Positions 26,198 through 34,921 of a stretch of DNA of 64,000 nucleotides are shown piece after piece. The notes under the pieces are model-generated. The model was not told where the DNA came from and did not search any database. It was given only the letters and a program-made list of their open reading frames with translations. This DNA comes from Allobosea sp. Tri-44 (GTDB taxonomy: Bacteria > Pseudomonadota > Alphaproteobacteria > Rhizobiales > Beijerinckiaceae). The stretch's first letter is position 1, and every line of letters begins with the position of its first letter. The position numbers were made by a program, and so were the translations under genes. The stretch covers positions 1 through 64,000 of the forward strand of contig NZ_NBDP01000015.1 in NCBI RefSeq assembly GCF_004123845.1. Reading direction: 5' to 3'.

Positions 26198-27574
26198 TCA
26201 GTCCGCGATTGCGCGGCCCAGCTTGATACCGAGTTTCTTGATCCGGTGCCAAAGGCTTCGCTCGGCTATGCCTAGCAATTTCGCAGCCCTGACCTGCACG
26301 CCGTCGCTGCGCCTGAGCGCCTCGATGATGAAGTCGCGTTCGATCCGTTCGAGCTCGACGTCGAGATCGCGCGGCAGCCCGTCACGCTCGGTCCGGCGGT
26401 TGCCGCTGAACAGATCCTGCGGCAGATCAGTTGCATCGATCGTTTGCGTTTTCGTGACGATGATCGCCCGCTCGATGCAGTTGTGCAGCTCCCGGATGTT
26501 TCCGGGCCAGTCATAGGCGGTCATCGCCACCATCGCCGCCGGCGAGAAGCCTCTCGCACGCTTGCCCATCCCCTCCGCCAGCTCGGCCAGGAAATGCGAG
26601 GACAACAGCGGAATATCGTCGGCGCGATCGCGCAAGGGCGGCAGCAGGATCGGGAAGACGTTGAGTCGGTAGAACAGATCCTCGCGAAAGCTGCCTGCGT
26701 CGACGGCCTCGCGCATGTCCCGGTGCGTCGCCGCGATCAGGCGGACATCGACCGTCTGCGTGCGGGTCGCCCCAACCGGCTCGAAGCTGCGCTCCTGAAT
26801 CACGCGCAGGAGCTTGGCCTGGATCGGCAGGGCCATGTCGCCGATCTCGTCCAGGAAGAGTGTACCGCCATCGGCGGCAGCGAAACGGCCGATCCGGTTG
26901 GCGAGCGCCCCGGTGAAGGCGCCTTTGACATGGCCGAAGAGTTCGCTCTCCAGCAGGGCCTCGGGGATCGCTGTGCAATTGACGGCGATGAAGGGTTTGT
27001 CGCGTCGCGGGCTGTTGAAGTGGATCGCACGGGCGACCAGCTCCTTGCCTGTGCCGCTCTCGCCGTTGAGCAGCACCGTCGCCTTCGTCTCGCAGACCTC
27101 CGTGACCTGTTCGATCACACGGCGGAAAGCGGCGCTGTTACCGATCAGCGTATCGAAGCTGTAGCGGCCTTCGAGCTCGCTGCGCAGCCGCTCATTGTCG
27201 CGCACGACATCGGCAAGGCGCAGCGCCCGCCTGATCGTGGCCGAGACATCGTCGATCTCGAAGGGCTTGGCGATGTAGTCGAAGGCGCCCTCCTTGACCA
27301 GGTCGACCGCATCGCGCACCGCCGCGAAGGCAGTGATGATGATGACCGGGACTTCCGGCCAGCGGCTGCGGACCTCGCGCAGCAGCGCCCGACCATCCAT
27401 CACCGGCAGCCTCAGATCTGTCAGGACGAGATCGAAGCGAGTTTGTTCGAGCTCGGCGAGCGCAGCACGCGCGCTGTGCACGGCCGTCGCACGGTAGCCG
27501 AGGTCCTCCAGAGCCGCCGCCAGCACATCGGCAAGCCGCACCTCATCGTCGACCACCAGGATGGACTGGCTCAT
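26198..27574 (-). CDS. NtrC-family sigma-54-dependent response regulator
   Basis: This is a 458-residue activator. The receiver domain has phospho-acceptor Asp53 (TDLRLP) and Lys103 (YIAKPF). The AAA+ domain has Walker A GESGTGKE at 171-178 and GAFTGA at 218-223, the loop that contacts sigma-54. A Fis-type helix-turn-helix ends the protein (VRAAKLLGIAERSLWHRIKKL). It overlaps the sensor kinase by four bases. Because a sigma-54 promoter with an upstream palindrome block stands at the head of this gene series, it probably activates its own operon. Confidence 0.95.
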   Translation of the reverse strand: MSQSILVVDDEVRLADVLAAALEDLGYRATAVHSARAALAELEQTRFDLVLTDLRLPVMDGRALLREVRSRWPEVPVIIITAFAAVRDAVDLVKEGAFDYIAKPFEIDDVSATIRRALRLADVVRDNERLRSELEGRYSFDTLIGNSAAFRRVIEQVTEVCETKATVLLNGESGTGKELVARAIHFNSPRRDKPFIAVNCTAIPEALLESELFGHVKGAFTGALANRIGRFAAADGGTLFLDEIGDMALPIQAKLLRVIQERSFEPVGATRTQTVDVRLIAATHRDMREAVDAGSFREDLFYRLNVFPILLPPLRDRADDIPLLSSHFLAELAEGMGKRARGFSPAAMVAMTAYDWPGNIRELHNCIERAIIVTKTQTIDATDLPQDLFSGNRRTERDGLPRDLDVELERIERDFIIEALRRSDGVQVRAAKLLGIAERSLWHRIKKLGIKLGRAIAD

Positions 27575-29298
27575 GCAGCCACTCTCGGTTTCGCTCGCGG
27601 CAGCGTGATGGCGAAGGCAGCTCCCTGCCCCGGCACGCAGACGCAGGAGGTCGTACCACCATGGGCCTCAGCCACCGCCTGAACCTTGGCGAGGCCGAGC
27701 CCGGTGCCCTTGGCCTTGGTGGTGAAGAAGGGATTGAATATCTCGTGGTGGATCGCCTCCGGCACGCCTGCCCCCTCATCTCGGATGGTAAGCGAGACGG
27801 TCTCGCCAGTGGCGCTCACGGTCGCCTGGATCATGCCTCCGTCCGGCATGGCGTCGATCGCATTGAGGATGAGGTTCAGACAGGCCTGGTACAGCTGGTC
27901 GGGGTCGCCGAGGACGGTTGCACCATTGCTGCGGTCCTCGATCGCCAGCCGGATCTTCTGGCGGCCGAACTCCGGGGCTGCGATCGCCGCGACACGATCG
28001 ATCACCGCACGGAAGGGCAACTCGACCTTCACCGGCGGCTTGGGTTGCGCGAAGTCGAGGAAGTCGCGCACCAAGGTCTCGATGCGACGCACTTCGTCGA
28101 TAACATAGCCCAGCATCTTCTCTTCCGCGCCGCCGAGCTTGGCGCGGTTGCGGACGACTTCCGTCGAGGTCTTGATGATCCCCAGCGGATTGCGCACCTC
28201 ATGGGCGATCACCATCGCCGCCTGGCCGAGTGCCGACAGCCGGTCCTTTCGCCTGAGTTCCGTCTCGAGGTCCTGCAGCTTGCCGAGCTGCTCGGCCATG
28301 CCGTTGAAACCGGCAGCGAGCTCGACGATCTCGCGCCCACCACCCGCCGAGACGCGCTGGCCGAAATCCCCCGCCGAGATCGCCCGCACGCCCTGTGTCA
28401 ACGCGCGCAGGGGCCGCACCAGCAGATCCGACGTCAGGATGCCGACGACGATCGAGATCGCGCTGCCAAGCAGGAAGATACCGAGGAACAGGCTTTCCCG
28501 GCGGAGCTGCTCGAAGAACCCCGCCTCGCTGCGCATGCCGATGAAGCTGATCGCGACGAGCTCGCCGTCGATGCCGCGCAGGCCGGAATAAGCAGCGCGA
28601 TAGGCGCCCCCGTCGGCCGCCGGCTCGAAGACCCCCTCTTCTCCTGCCTCAAGCCTCGCGCGCACGCTCGCCGGTACCGCGGTCGTACGATCGGGATGGG
28701 TCTGCATCACCAGCTCGAGCTGGCCATTGAAGAGCGCGAAGAGCCGGATCTCCAGCGAGGTCACCACCTTGATGCCGCCAAAGGAGCCCTCGTCGAGCCA
28801 GGTGCCGACCAGGATGTTGGCGGGCAGACCGCCGATCTGCACGGCCTGGACCGCCCCCGCCATGATCCAGCGTTTGCCGTCAGTCTCGATCCTGAACAGG
28901 CCGAGGCTGGTCTCCGCCGGCAGCGGACTGACGCTGTTGAAGTCGCGGGTCTTGAACAGGATGTCGCCACCGGGGCGATAGATCGCGATCAGATCGTAGC
29001 CGACCGAACTCAGCACCGCGAATTCGCGCTCGACCGTGCGCTGCATCTTGTGGTCGTCGGTGGTCTGCTCGAGCCGATGTCCGATCACGCCGGCGACACG
29101 CTGCGCCTCCTGCGTCGCCTCGGCGATCTCGAGCGCGAAGAAGCGCGAGGTCTCGCCGAGCCACTGCTCGACATTCTCCTCGAAGGCGTCCGAAATCAGC
29201 CTGGCCGCGATATAGGCGGACGCCATCATCGCCGGCACGCTGACCAGCATGAAGCCGATCACCAGCCTGAACCTGAGCGAGGTCATCCGTATCGACAT
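27571..29298 (-). CDS. Membrane sensor histidine kinase
   Basis: This is a 575-residue kinase: membrane helix at about 9-32, a periplasmic sensor of some 235 residues that looks like a double Cache fold, a second helix at 269-290, HAMP at 290-342, HisKA with the phospho-acceptor His366 in AHEVRNPLG, and an HATPase domain with N-box NLILNAIDAMPDGG and G-box GTGLGLAKVQA. It pairs with the overlapping NtrC-type regulator. I start at the ATG at 29298; a GTG at 29319 is an alternative. The signal sensed is unknown. Confidence 0.92.
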   Translation of the reverse strand: MSIRMTSLRFRLVIGFMLVSVPAMMASAYIAARLISDAFEENVEQWLGETSRFFALEIAEATQEAQRVAGVIGHRLEQTTDDHKMQRTVEREFAVLSSVGYDLIAIYRPGGDILFKTRDFNSVSPLPAETSLGLFRIETDGKRWIMAGAVQAVQIGGLPANILVGTWLDEGSFGGIKVVTSLEIRLFALFNGQLELVMQTHPDRTTAVPASVRARLEAGEEGVFEPAADGGAYRAAYSGLRGIDGELVAISFIGMRSEAGFFEQLRRESLFLGIFLLGSAISIVVGILTSDLLVRPLRALTQGVRAISAGDFGQRVSAGGGREIVELAAGFNGMAEQLGKLQDLETELRRKDRLSALGQAAMVIAHEVRNPLGIIKTSTEVVRNRAKLGGAEEKMLGYVIDEVRRIETLVRDFLDFAQPKPPVKVELPFRAVIDRVAAIAAPEFGRQKIRLAIEDRSNGATVLGDPDQLYQACLNLILNAIDAMPDGGMIQATVSATGETVSLTIRDEGAGVPEAIHHEIFNPFFTTKAKGTGLGLAKVQAVAEAHGGTTSCVCVPGQGAAFAITLPRAKPRVAA

Positions 29299-29356
29299 GC
29301 CGGGACCCGTTCCATTCACCTCCGGCCGCCGATCAGCGACGTCATCCCAACCGACA

Positions 29357-29776
29357 TCATGGCTGCCTCGACCAGGTGTCGTCGTCGCAGATCAGGCCGC
29401 CGAGCACGCAGCCGCGCATGACCAGGCTGCGGTGCGAGGTCAATTCGAGCGTGGTCCGATAGGTCTTGCCGTCGGCGGGATTGTAACCCTCGCCCTCAAG
29501 CGCCCCCTTCGCAGCCGGCTTGAATCCCGAGAGTACCTGGAGGCCGAGCAGAGAGCGCTGCCGCAACGCCTCATTCGGATTGAAGATGTCGAAGCGCTCC
29601 TGCTTCAGCCAGACGATCCTACCGCACAGTGCCGCCCCGCAGCGGCTGATCGTAACCTCCGACTCCCCATCGGAATCGCGCCAACGGCCGATGACGTCGG
29701 CCATCGGATCAGCAAGGGCCGGCAGCGTCACGAGCAACGCTGCGAATACCGAGGCCAGGCCAGTTCCACGCTTCAT
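29357..29776 (-). CDS. DUF2147 family secreted protein
   Basis: This is a 139-residue protein with a signal peptide (cleavage near residue 22, ALA-DP). The mature part has the DUF2147 pattern: IGRWRDSDGESEVTI, CGAALCGRIVWLK, GYNPADGKTY and a final RGCVLGGLIC. DUF2147 proteins are exported beta proteins of unknown function. Its ATG overlaps the preceding small transporter gene by four bases, so it belongs to the same coupled operon. The four Cys could form two disulfides in the periplasm. Confidence 0.85.
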   Translation of the reverse strand: MKRGTGLASVFAALLVTLPALADPMADVIGRWRDSDGESEVTISRCGAALCGRIVWLKQERFDIFNPNEALRQRSLLGLQVLSGFKPAAKGALEGEGYNPADGKTYRTTLELTSHRSLVMRGCVLGGLICDDDTWSRQP

Positions 29777-30165
29777 TCATCACTCCCGAGCAGAACCACG
29801 CCTGCGATGATCAATGCGATTCCTCCTGCACGTACCAGGTCGATCTGTTCGCCGAAGGTGAGCCAGGCCAGCAGCGGAACTGTGACATAAACCAGCCCCG
29901 TCATCGGGAAGGCACGGCTGAGCGGCATGTCGCGCAGGATCGCCATCCAGACGACAAAGGTGCCGATGTAGCCGAGCGTGGCGAGCCAGACTCCCGGCAG
30001 CGACACTGCCTTCGCCATCATCGCGAGGCCGAAATCCATGTCTCCGAGCCCGTCCGCACCCCACTTGAAGGCGAGCTGCGTGCCGGTATCGAGCACGACG
30101 AAGACGATCCAGATCGCGAGTTGGCGCGCCCATGGAGTCGTGGCCGGTGGCGAGATGCTGCTCAT
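29773..30165 (-). CDS. Small DMT/EamA-like membrane protein, second of a pair
   Basis: This is a 130-residue protein with four predicted membrane helices, of the small multidrug resistance/EamA half-size type (DTGTQLAFKWGADGLG in helix 1; AFPMTGLVYVTVPLLAWL in helix 3; ALIIAGVVLLG at the end). Such half-size proteins work as dimers. A paralogue of similar size lies at 32177-32539, which suggests a heterodimer as in ArnE/ArnF. I start at the ATG at 30165 with an AAGAAGG site. It overlaps genes on both sides by four bases. Confidence 0.8.
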   Translation of the reverse strand: MSSISPPATTPWARQLAIWIVFVVLDTGTQLAFKWGADGLGDMDFGLAMMAKAVSLPGVWLATLGYIGTFVVWMAILRDMPLSRAFPMTGLVYVTVPLLAWLTFGEQIDLVRAGGIALIIAGVVLLGSDE

Positions 30166-31322
30166 GCGGCCTTCTTTCGGGCGATTGCGGCAAGGTCGGG
30201 GTCGAAGCGCTCGAAGCCGAGCCAGGGGCTCAGCGAGCGCAACGCCCATTGCAGCGGCGCGAGCCGGTGCCGGACATGCAGGGTCGAGGGCACGAGCCGG
30301 CTGCCGAAGCGAAGCTTCGAGGCATAGGCTGTCTGGCCGCTCTGGAGCTTGTGGATGCCGCGCGCCAGGCAGAAGCGGACATTCGTCATCCAGCTGACGG
30401 CATAGAGATTATGGTCGCGCGCCAGCGGGTAGCGCATGCCCAGGAATTTATCGATCACCCGGTCGGGTTCGACCAACAGCAGGTTGAAGGCGGCGAGCTC
30501 CTCGCCGATCCAGTAGAGCACGAACACCGCCCGCTCGCCGAGCGCCCGCGAAACCGCGCCGAAATAACCGGGTGGCAGCACTTCGAGCTCGCCATAATCA
30601 AGCCCGCTCTGGGCCCGCGTCGCCTCGTAGAGCGCGTCGATCCTCGGCTCCAGCCCGGTGATGTCGGTATGGAAGGCGATGCGCACCTTGCCCGCCTTGG
30701 CGAGCTTGCGCCTGATGTCCTTGCGCGTCGCCGTCGAGAGCGCGGCGAGATAGGCGCCCTCGTCGGCGAAGGGCAGTTCGAGCAGCGCGACCGGCAGGCT
30801 GCCGAGCCGGGCAAAGCCGGCCTGCTGCAATGCCCCGCCAAAGCCGTCTTCCTCGGCCGGCGCCAGGTCCTTCCAGACCACGAGATGGGCCCTCTCCTCT
30901 GCAGCCTGCCGCTCCAGCGCGGCCGCGAGTGCCTGGAAGGCGGCGGCGCGCCCGGCGGCATCGAGCTTCGGCGAGAAGCCGAGATGGCAGCGCTCGGCAT
31001 AGGGCGAGCCCACGCAGAGCACCTTCAAGGTGACGAGCCCCGGCACATGGCGGAACAGGGCGTCGCCGAAGCTCCTGAGCTTGCCCTGCAGCGGCGTGTC
31101 GAGCCGGTAGTTCAGCTGGAAGAACGGCGCCACCGCCACGACCTCCCCTCCCGCTTCGGCGCAGGCCGCCGCCATGCGCAGCCCGACGCCGCTCTCCGCG
31201 GCGACTGCGTCGCAGGCACTGTAGTAGGCGTGGCACTCGGCCTCGCCAGGAAGGCAGGCGTCCCAGGCAGCGGGCGCGATATCCGCGATACCAGCCAGGA
31301 TACGACCCTGGACCATGGTCAT
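30162..31322 (-). CDS. FemAB/BioF2-like GNAT N-acyltransferase
   Basis: This is a 386-residue protein in the GNAT superfamily layout of FemAB-type enzymes, which attach an acyl or aminoacyl group to an amine. Features are an N-terminal domain with YYSACDAVAAESG, the TRKDIRRKLAKA helix near 200, and a C-terminal domain with EELAAFNLLLVE, DKFLGMRYP and LQSGQTAYASKLRFGS. The last part resembles the acyl-CoA-binding half of this family. No export signal, so it acts in the cytoplasm. It overlaps both neighbours by four bases. The acyl donor and acceptor are unknown. Confidence 0.75.
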   Translation of the reverse strand: MTMVQGRILAGIADIAPAAWDACLPGEAECHAYYSACDAVAAESGVGLRMAAACAEAGGEVVAVAPFFQLNYRLDTPLQGKLRSFGDALFRHVPGLVTLKVLCVGSPYAERCHLGFSPKLDAAGRAAAFQALAAALERQAAEERAHLVVWKDLAPAEEDGFGGALQQAGFARLGSLPVALLELPFADEGAYLAALSTATRKDIRRKLAKAGKVRIAFHTDITGLEPRIDALYEATRAQSGLDYGELEVLPPGYFGAVSRALGERAVFVLYWIGEELAAFNLLLVEPDRVIDKFLGMRYPLARDHNLYAVSWMTNVRFCLARGIHKLQSGQTAYASKLRFGSRLVPSTLHVRHRLAPLQWALRSLSPWLGFERFDPDLAAIARKKAA

Positions 31323-32164
31323 TCGGCCGCCATGATATGCAGCGGCACCGCCGGCATGCGCGCCTTGGCGAGCCGGGCCGCCAGCGCCAGCGAGCGCTCG
31401 ATCACGATCTCATGCTGCTGGTCGATGGTGACCAGGTGATAGCTGTCGTCGAGGATCACCGCATCGACCAGCCCGCCGAGCTTGCGCTGGATCTCGAAGG
31501 CGTTCGAGAGATCGGCGATGTCGTCCTCGCGCGGATGGACCAGCAGCGCCGGGCATTTGACCAAGGCCAGTTCCCGGCGCGTGACCGCAATCAAATCCCA
31601 CATCTCTTTCAGCGAGCCCGACGGTGTGCCGAGCAGGCCGGCCTCCGAACTGTCTCCACTCGCCAGCGACGAGACCACCAGGGCACGGGTGCGGGTATCC
31701 TTCAGCCCATAGGGCTCGCGTTCGACGAAGCGGTATTTGCGCCCGAACGGCGTGTGGATGAACCATTTCAGCAGGAAGGCGTAGCGCGGGATCGACCAGC
31801 CATCGTACCAGAGGGTCGGGGCATAGAGCGCGAGCCCATCCACCTGGCCCGGACGCTGGGCGGCGACATGCATCGCCAGCACCGCGCCCATGGAAAGCCC
31901 GCCGACGATCACCGTGTCGCAGATCGCGCGCATCCGCTCGAGCTCTGCGAATACGCTGTCCGTCCAGTCGCGCCAGCCGGTGGCGAGGATCTCGGCCTCG
32001 CCGGCGCAATGCCCGGCGAGCTGCGGGCAATGCACGGTGCGGCCGGCGCGATGCAGCGCGCGGGCGACGAAGCGCAGTTCGGTCGGCGTGCCGCCGAGGC
32101 CGTGGATGAGCAGGAAACCGGTTCGGTCACCAGCGAGGCGGACGCTGAAATCGCGCATGGTCAT
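31319..32164 (-). CDS. Alpha/beta hydrolase, carboxylesterase-like
   Basis: This is a 281-residue hydrolase with the nucleophile elbow GLSMG (Ser91), oxyanion-hole motif HGLGGTP near residue 21, an acid in HPREDDIAD (Asp214-218 region) and His243 in DDSYHLVTID. This is a complete catalytic triad of the monoacylglycerol-lipase/carboxylesterase type. There is no signal peptide, so the substrate is cytoplasmic. It sits inside the coupled operon between the first small transporter and the acyltransferase and might cleave or transfer an acyl chain. Confidence 0.82.
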   Translation of the reverse strand: MTMRDFSVRLAGDRTGFLLIHGLGGTPTELRFVARALHRAGRTVHCPQLAGHCAGEAEILATGWRDWTDSVFAELERMRAICDTVIVGGLSMGAVLAMHVAAQRPGQVDGLALYAPTLWYDGWSIPRYAFLLKWFIHTPFGRKYRFVEREPYGLKDTRTRALVVSSLASGDSSEAGLLGTPSGSLKEMWDLIAVTRRELALVKCPALLVHPREDDIADLSNAFEIQRKLGGLVDAVILDDSYHLVTIDQQHEIVIERSLALAARLAKARMPAVPLHIMAAE

Positions 32165-32176
32165 CGAAACTGTCCG

Positions 32177-32539
32177 TCAGGCGGTTCGGGCGACGATGAT
32201 GACGCCGCAGGTGATCAGGAAGGAACCGAGCCATTGCCGGCGGCCGACGCGCTCGCCGAGGAAGACGGCGCTGGCCAGGGAAATGGCGAGGAAGTTGGCG
32301 CTGGCGATCGGGAAGGCGATCGAGAGCGGCACCTCCGCCAGGATGCGCAGCCAGATGAAGAACTCGGCGACGTAAGTTGCGATGCCGGCGGTGACCCAGC
32401 CGCAGCGTGCCATCGCAGCGGCTGTAGCGCGGAAATCAGCACCCTGCGGCAGCCTGTCGGCGCCGATCTTGAAGCAAATCTGGCCGGCAACGTCGCAGAC
32501 GACCGACAGCACGAACCAGAGGATGATGGTGGTGCTCAT
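32177..32539 (-). CDS. Small DMT/EamA-like membrane protein, first of a pair
   Basis: This is a 120-residue protein with four membrane helices: first helix ILWFVLSVVCDVAGQICFK, third IAFPIASANFLAISLASAVFL, last LGSFLITCGVIIVA. The family is the half-size drug/metabolite transporter type. Its start overlaps the arginase-fold gene by four bases and its stop is 12 bases before the hydrolase. With the paralogue at 29773-30165 it could form a heterodimeric exporter or flippase for the pathway product. A longer upstream frame is only shadow of the neighbouring gene. Confidence 0.8.
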   Translation of the reverse strand: MSTTIILWFVLSVVCDVAGQICFKIGADRLPQGADFRATAAAMARCGWVTAGIATYVAEFFIWLRILAEVPLSIAFPIASANFLAISLASAVFLGERVGRRQWLGSFLITCGVIIVARTA

Positions 32540-33459
32540 GACAGCACTCGCTGGAAGCAGTCGATCAGGCTCGCATTGACACGGGCATTGATCGCGAGCT
32601 GCTCGGGTGTCGGCATGAAGCGCGGCGGATGATCGAAATAGGCCAGCGCCGCGCGGAAGGGATCGGAAAAGCGCGGCTCCGACCAGTCGCCGCAGACATC
32701 GGCGCCGACGATCTTGCGCTCGCTCGCCAGCCGTTCGATCGCAGCCAGCAGATGAGCGAGAGGCAGTTCGCCCTGGTCCCAATTGGTGCAGGCGTCGGCC
32801 GGTGCGAGCACATCCTTGTCGATCGTCAGCCAGACAGATGCGGTCGGGATCGCAGCGATCAACTCGTCGAGGAAGCCGGACCAATCCACTTCCGCAAGGT
32901 TGCGCCAGTGCAGATGGCCTCCCTGCTGGCGGAAGCTGTCGGCCTTGCCATAGTGGCCCCAGACCCGGGAGGGCGCATGCCGCCAGGGATAGAGCGCGAT
33001 CCGCCCCTCGGCCACGGCCCTCAGATTGGCGAACTGCCATTCCGGCCGCACGAGATCGTCACTACAGGGGCCGATCGTCACGACCTTGCGCACATCAGGC
33101 AGCTCCAGCGCCCGATTGACCCAGGAGCCGCAATTCACCGTGGCGGGAAAGCTGACCCAGTCGGGATGGTTGTCGAAATGGACGACCGTGACCGGCTCCT
33201 CGACCCGGCTCAGCAGGACCGAGGTGACGTGATGGAAATCGCCGGAGCCGTAGAAGAAGACGGGTGCTCCCTCCCCTTCGCCATCCTGGCGGCCAAGGCG
33301 CTCAAGCAGTTCGGCCTTCGCCCGGCGACCCGCGACGATGCGCAGGGCGCCAGCGAGATCGGCGGCTTCGATGCGCGCGGCAGCACCGGCGTCGATATGC
33401 CGGCGCAGCGGCTCCTGAGCCGCCACGCTGCCGTCGAGATCGATCACGCGCAGGCGCAA
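32536..33459 (-). CDS. Arginase/agmatinase-fold ureohydrolase-like enzyme
   Basis: This is a 307-residue ureohydrolase-fold protein. All six expected manganese ligands are visible, numbering from the start I choose: His in GSGDFHH (about 77), Asp96-x-His98-x-Asp100 (DNHPD), and Asp214-x-Asp216 (TIDKD). This implies a true metal hydrolase on a guanidino or amidino C-N bond. It may act on agmatine, guanidinobutyrate or a novel compound; overall it is not close to standard agmatinase. The start is a TTG at 33459 with GGAGA six bases before it, 13 bases after the aminotransferase stop. The ATG frame upstream lies inside that gene. Confidence 0.75.
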   Translation of the reverse strand: MRLRVIDLDGSVAAQEPLRRHIDAGAAARIEAADLAGALRIVAGRRAKAELLERLGRQDGEGEGAPVFFYGSGDFHHVTSVLLSRVEEPVTVVHFDNHPDWVSFPATVNCGSWVNRALELPDVRKVVTIGPCSDDLVRPEWQFANLRAVAEGRIALYPWRHAPSRVWGHYGKADSFRQQGGHLHWRNLAEVDWSGFLDELIAAIPTASVWLTIDKDVLAPADACTNWDQGELPLAHLLAAIERLASERKIVGADVCGDWSEPRFSDPFRAALAYFDHPPRFMPTPEQLAINARVNASLIDCFQRVLS

Positions 33460-33472
33460 GGCCCGTCTCCGC

Positions 33473-34921
33473 TCAGGCGTTCGCGACGCGGGCGAAGAGC
33501 TGGTCGAGCAGCTCGATCGCGAGGTCGATCTCGGCATAGCTCATGGTCAATGCCGGCGCGAGCGTGATGACGTTCTTGTAGTAGCCGCCGATGTCGAGCA
33601 CGAGGCCATAGCGCTTGCCGCCGACCTCGAGGTCGGCCTTCATGCCCTCGTCGCACATCAAGTCGACCAGCCGCTTCGACGGGGTGAAGCTGTCATGCGG
33701 CTCGCAGATCTCGATCCGCAGCGCCATGCCGAGGCCGTCGACCTCGCCAACGATCTTGTGGCGCCGCTCCAGCCCCTTCAGCCCCTCGAGGAAATACGCG
33801 CCCTTGGCCATGACCATGGTCTCGTAGTCCTCTTCTTCCATCATCTTCATCGCCTCGAGCGCGACGGCGGTGCCGAGCGGGTTGGCATTGAAGGTCGAAT
33901 GGGTCGAGCCGGGCGGGAACACGGTCGGGTTGATCAGCTCCTCCTTGGCCCAGATGCCGGAGAGCGGATTCAGCCCGTTGGTCACCGCCTTGCCGAAGAC
34001 GATCACGTCCGGCTGCACGCCGAAGTGCTCGATCGACCAGAGCTTGCCGGTCCGGAAGAAGCCCATCTGGATCTCGTCGACGACGAGCAGGATGCCGTGC
34101 TGGTCGAGCACCTTCTTGAGCTCGATAAAGAAGTTCGGCGGCGGGATGACGTAGCCACCGGTGCCCTGCAGCGGCTCGACATAGAAGGCCGCGTACTCGG
34201 CCTCGCGGACCTTCGGATCCCAGACGCCGTTGTACTCGCTCTCGAACAGCCGGGCGAACTGCTGCACGCAGTGATGCCCGTATTCTTCCTTGCTCATCCC
34301 CTTGGGGCCGCGGAAATGGTAGGGGAACGGGATGAAATGCGCGCGCTCGCCGAAATGGCCGAAGCGGCGGCGATAGCGATAGGACGAGGTGATCGCCGAG
34401 GCGCCGAGCGTGCGGCCGTGATAGCCGCCCTCGAAGGCGAACATCAGGCTCTTGCCGTTCTTGGCGTTGCGCACGAGCTTGAGCGAATCCTCGACCGCCT
34501 GGGCGCCGCCGACATTGAAGTGGACGCGGCCCTTGGCGCCGAATTTGCGCTGCGCATCCCTCGCGATCATCGCCGCGAGCTCGATCTTCTCGCGGTGGAG
34601 ATACTGGCTCGCCACCTGCGGCAGCGTGTCGATCTGGCGCTTCAGCGCATTGTTCAGGCGCGGATTGGCGTAGCCGAAATTGACGGCCGAGTACCACATC
34701 TGCAAATCGAGGAAGCGGTTGCCCGCCGCATCGAGCATGAACGAGCCCTCGCATCCCGAGAAGATCTTCGGGAACTGCGTGTAATGGACCGTATCGCCAT
34801 GCGAGCAGTATTCGGCCTCGAGCGCGAGAAGGCGAGCCTCCTCCTCGGCGAGTGTCGCGGCAGGCGCAGCGGAAAGATCGACCTGCTCGGTGCGGTCGAG
34901 CAGGGTGAAGCCGTCATCCAT
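33473..34921 (-). CDS. Class III PLP-dependent aminotransferase
   Basis: This is a 482-residue omega-aminotransferase-type enzyme with the PLP-binding Lys311 (VFGKAVTNG), Asp282 (LVVDEIQMGFFRTGK), the phosphate-binding region around GGAQAVEDSLKL and the aromatic stacking site FEGGYHGRT. It moves an amino group between an amine such as ornithine, putrescine, GABA or diaminobutyrate and a keto acid. The exact substrate cannot be read. It overlaps the HAD gene by eight bases and precedes the arginase-fold gene, so amine or guanidine chemistry is the common theme. Confidence 0.9.
   Translation of the reverse strand: MDDGFTLLDRTEQVDLSAAPAATLAEEEARLLALEAEYCSHGDTVHYTQFPKIFSGCEGSFMLDAAGNRFLDLQMWYSAVNFGYANPRLNNALKRQIDTLPQVASQYLHREKIELAAMIARDAQRKFGAKGRVHFNVGGAQAVEDSLKLVRNAKNGKSLMFAFEGGYHGRTLGASAITSSYRYRRRFGHFGERAHFIPFPYHFRGPKGMSKEEYGHHCVQQFARLFESEYNGVWDPKVREAEYAAFYVEPLQGTGGYVIPPPNFFIELKKVLDQHGILLVVDEIQMGFFRTGKLWSIEHFGVQPDVIVFGKAVTNGLNPLSGIWAKEELINPTVFPPGSTHSTFNANPLGTAVALEAMKMMEEEDYETMVMAKGAYFLEGLKGLERRHKIVGEVDGLGMALRIEICEPHDSFTPSKRLVDLMCDEGMKADLEVGGKRYGLVLDIGGYYKNVITLAPALTMSYAEIDLAIELLDQLFARVANA

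Noticed and set aside
32540..33040. N-terminal extension of the first small DMT protein
   Set aside because: The frame continues upstream into the arginase-fold gene but is Arg/Gly-rich there; the coupled ATG at 32539 starts the first membrane helix.
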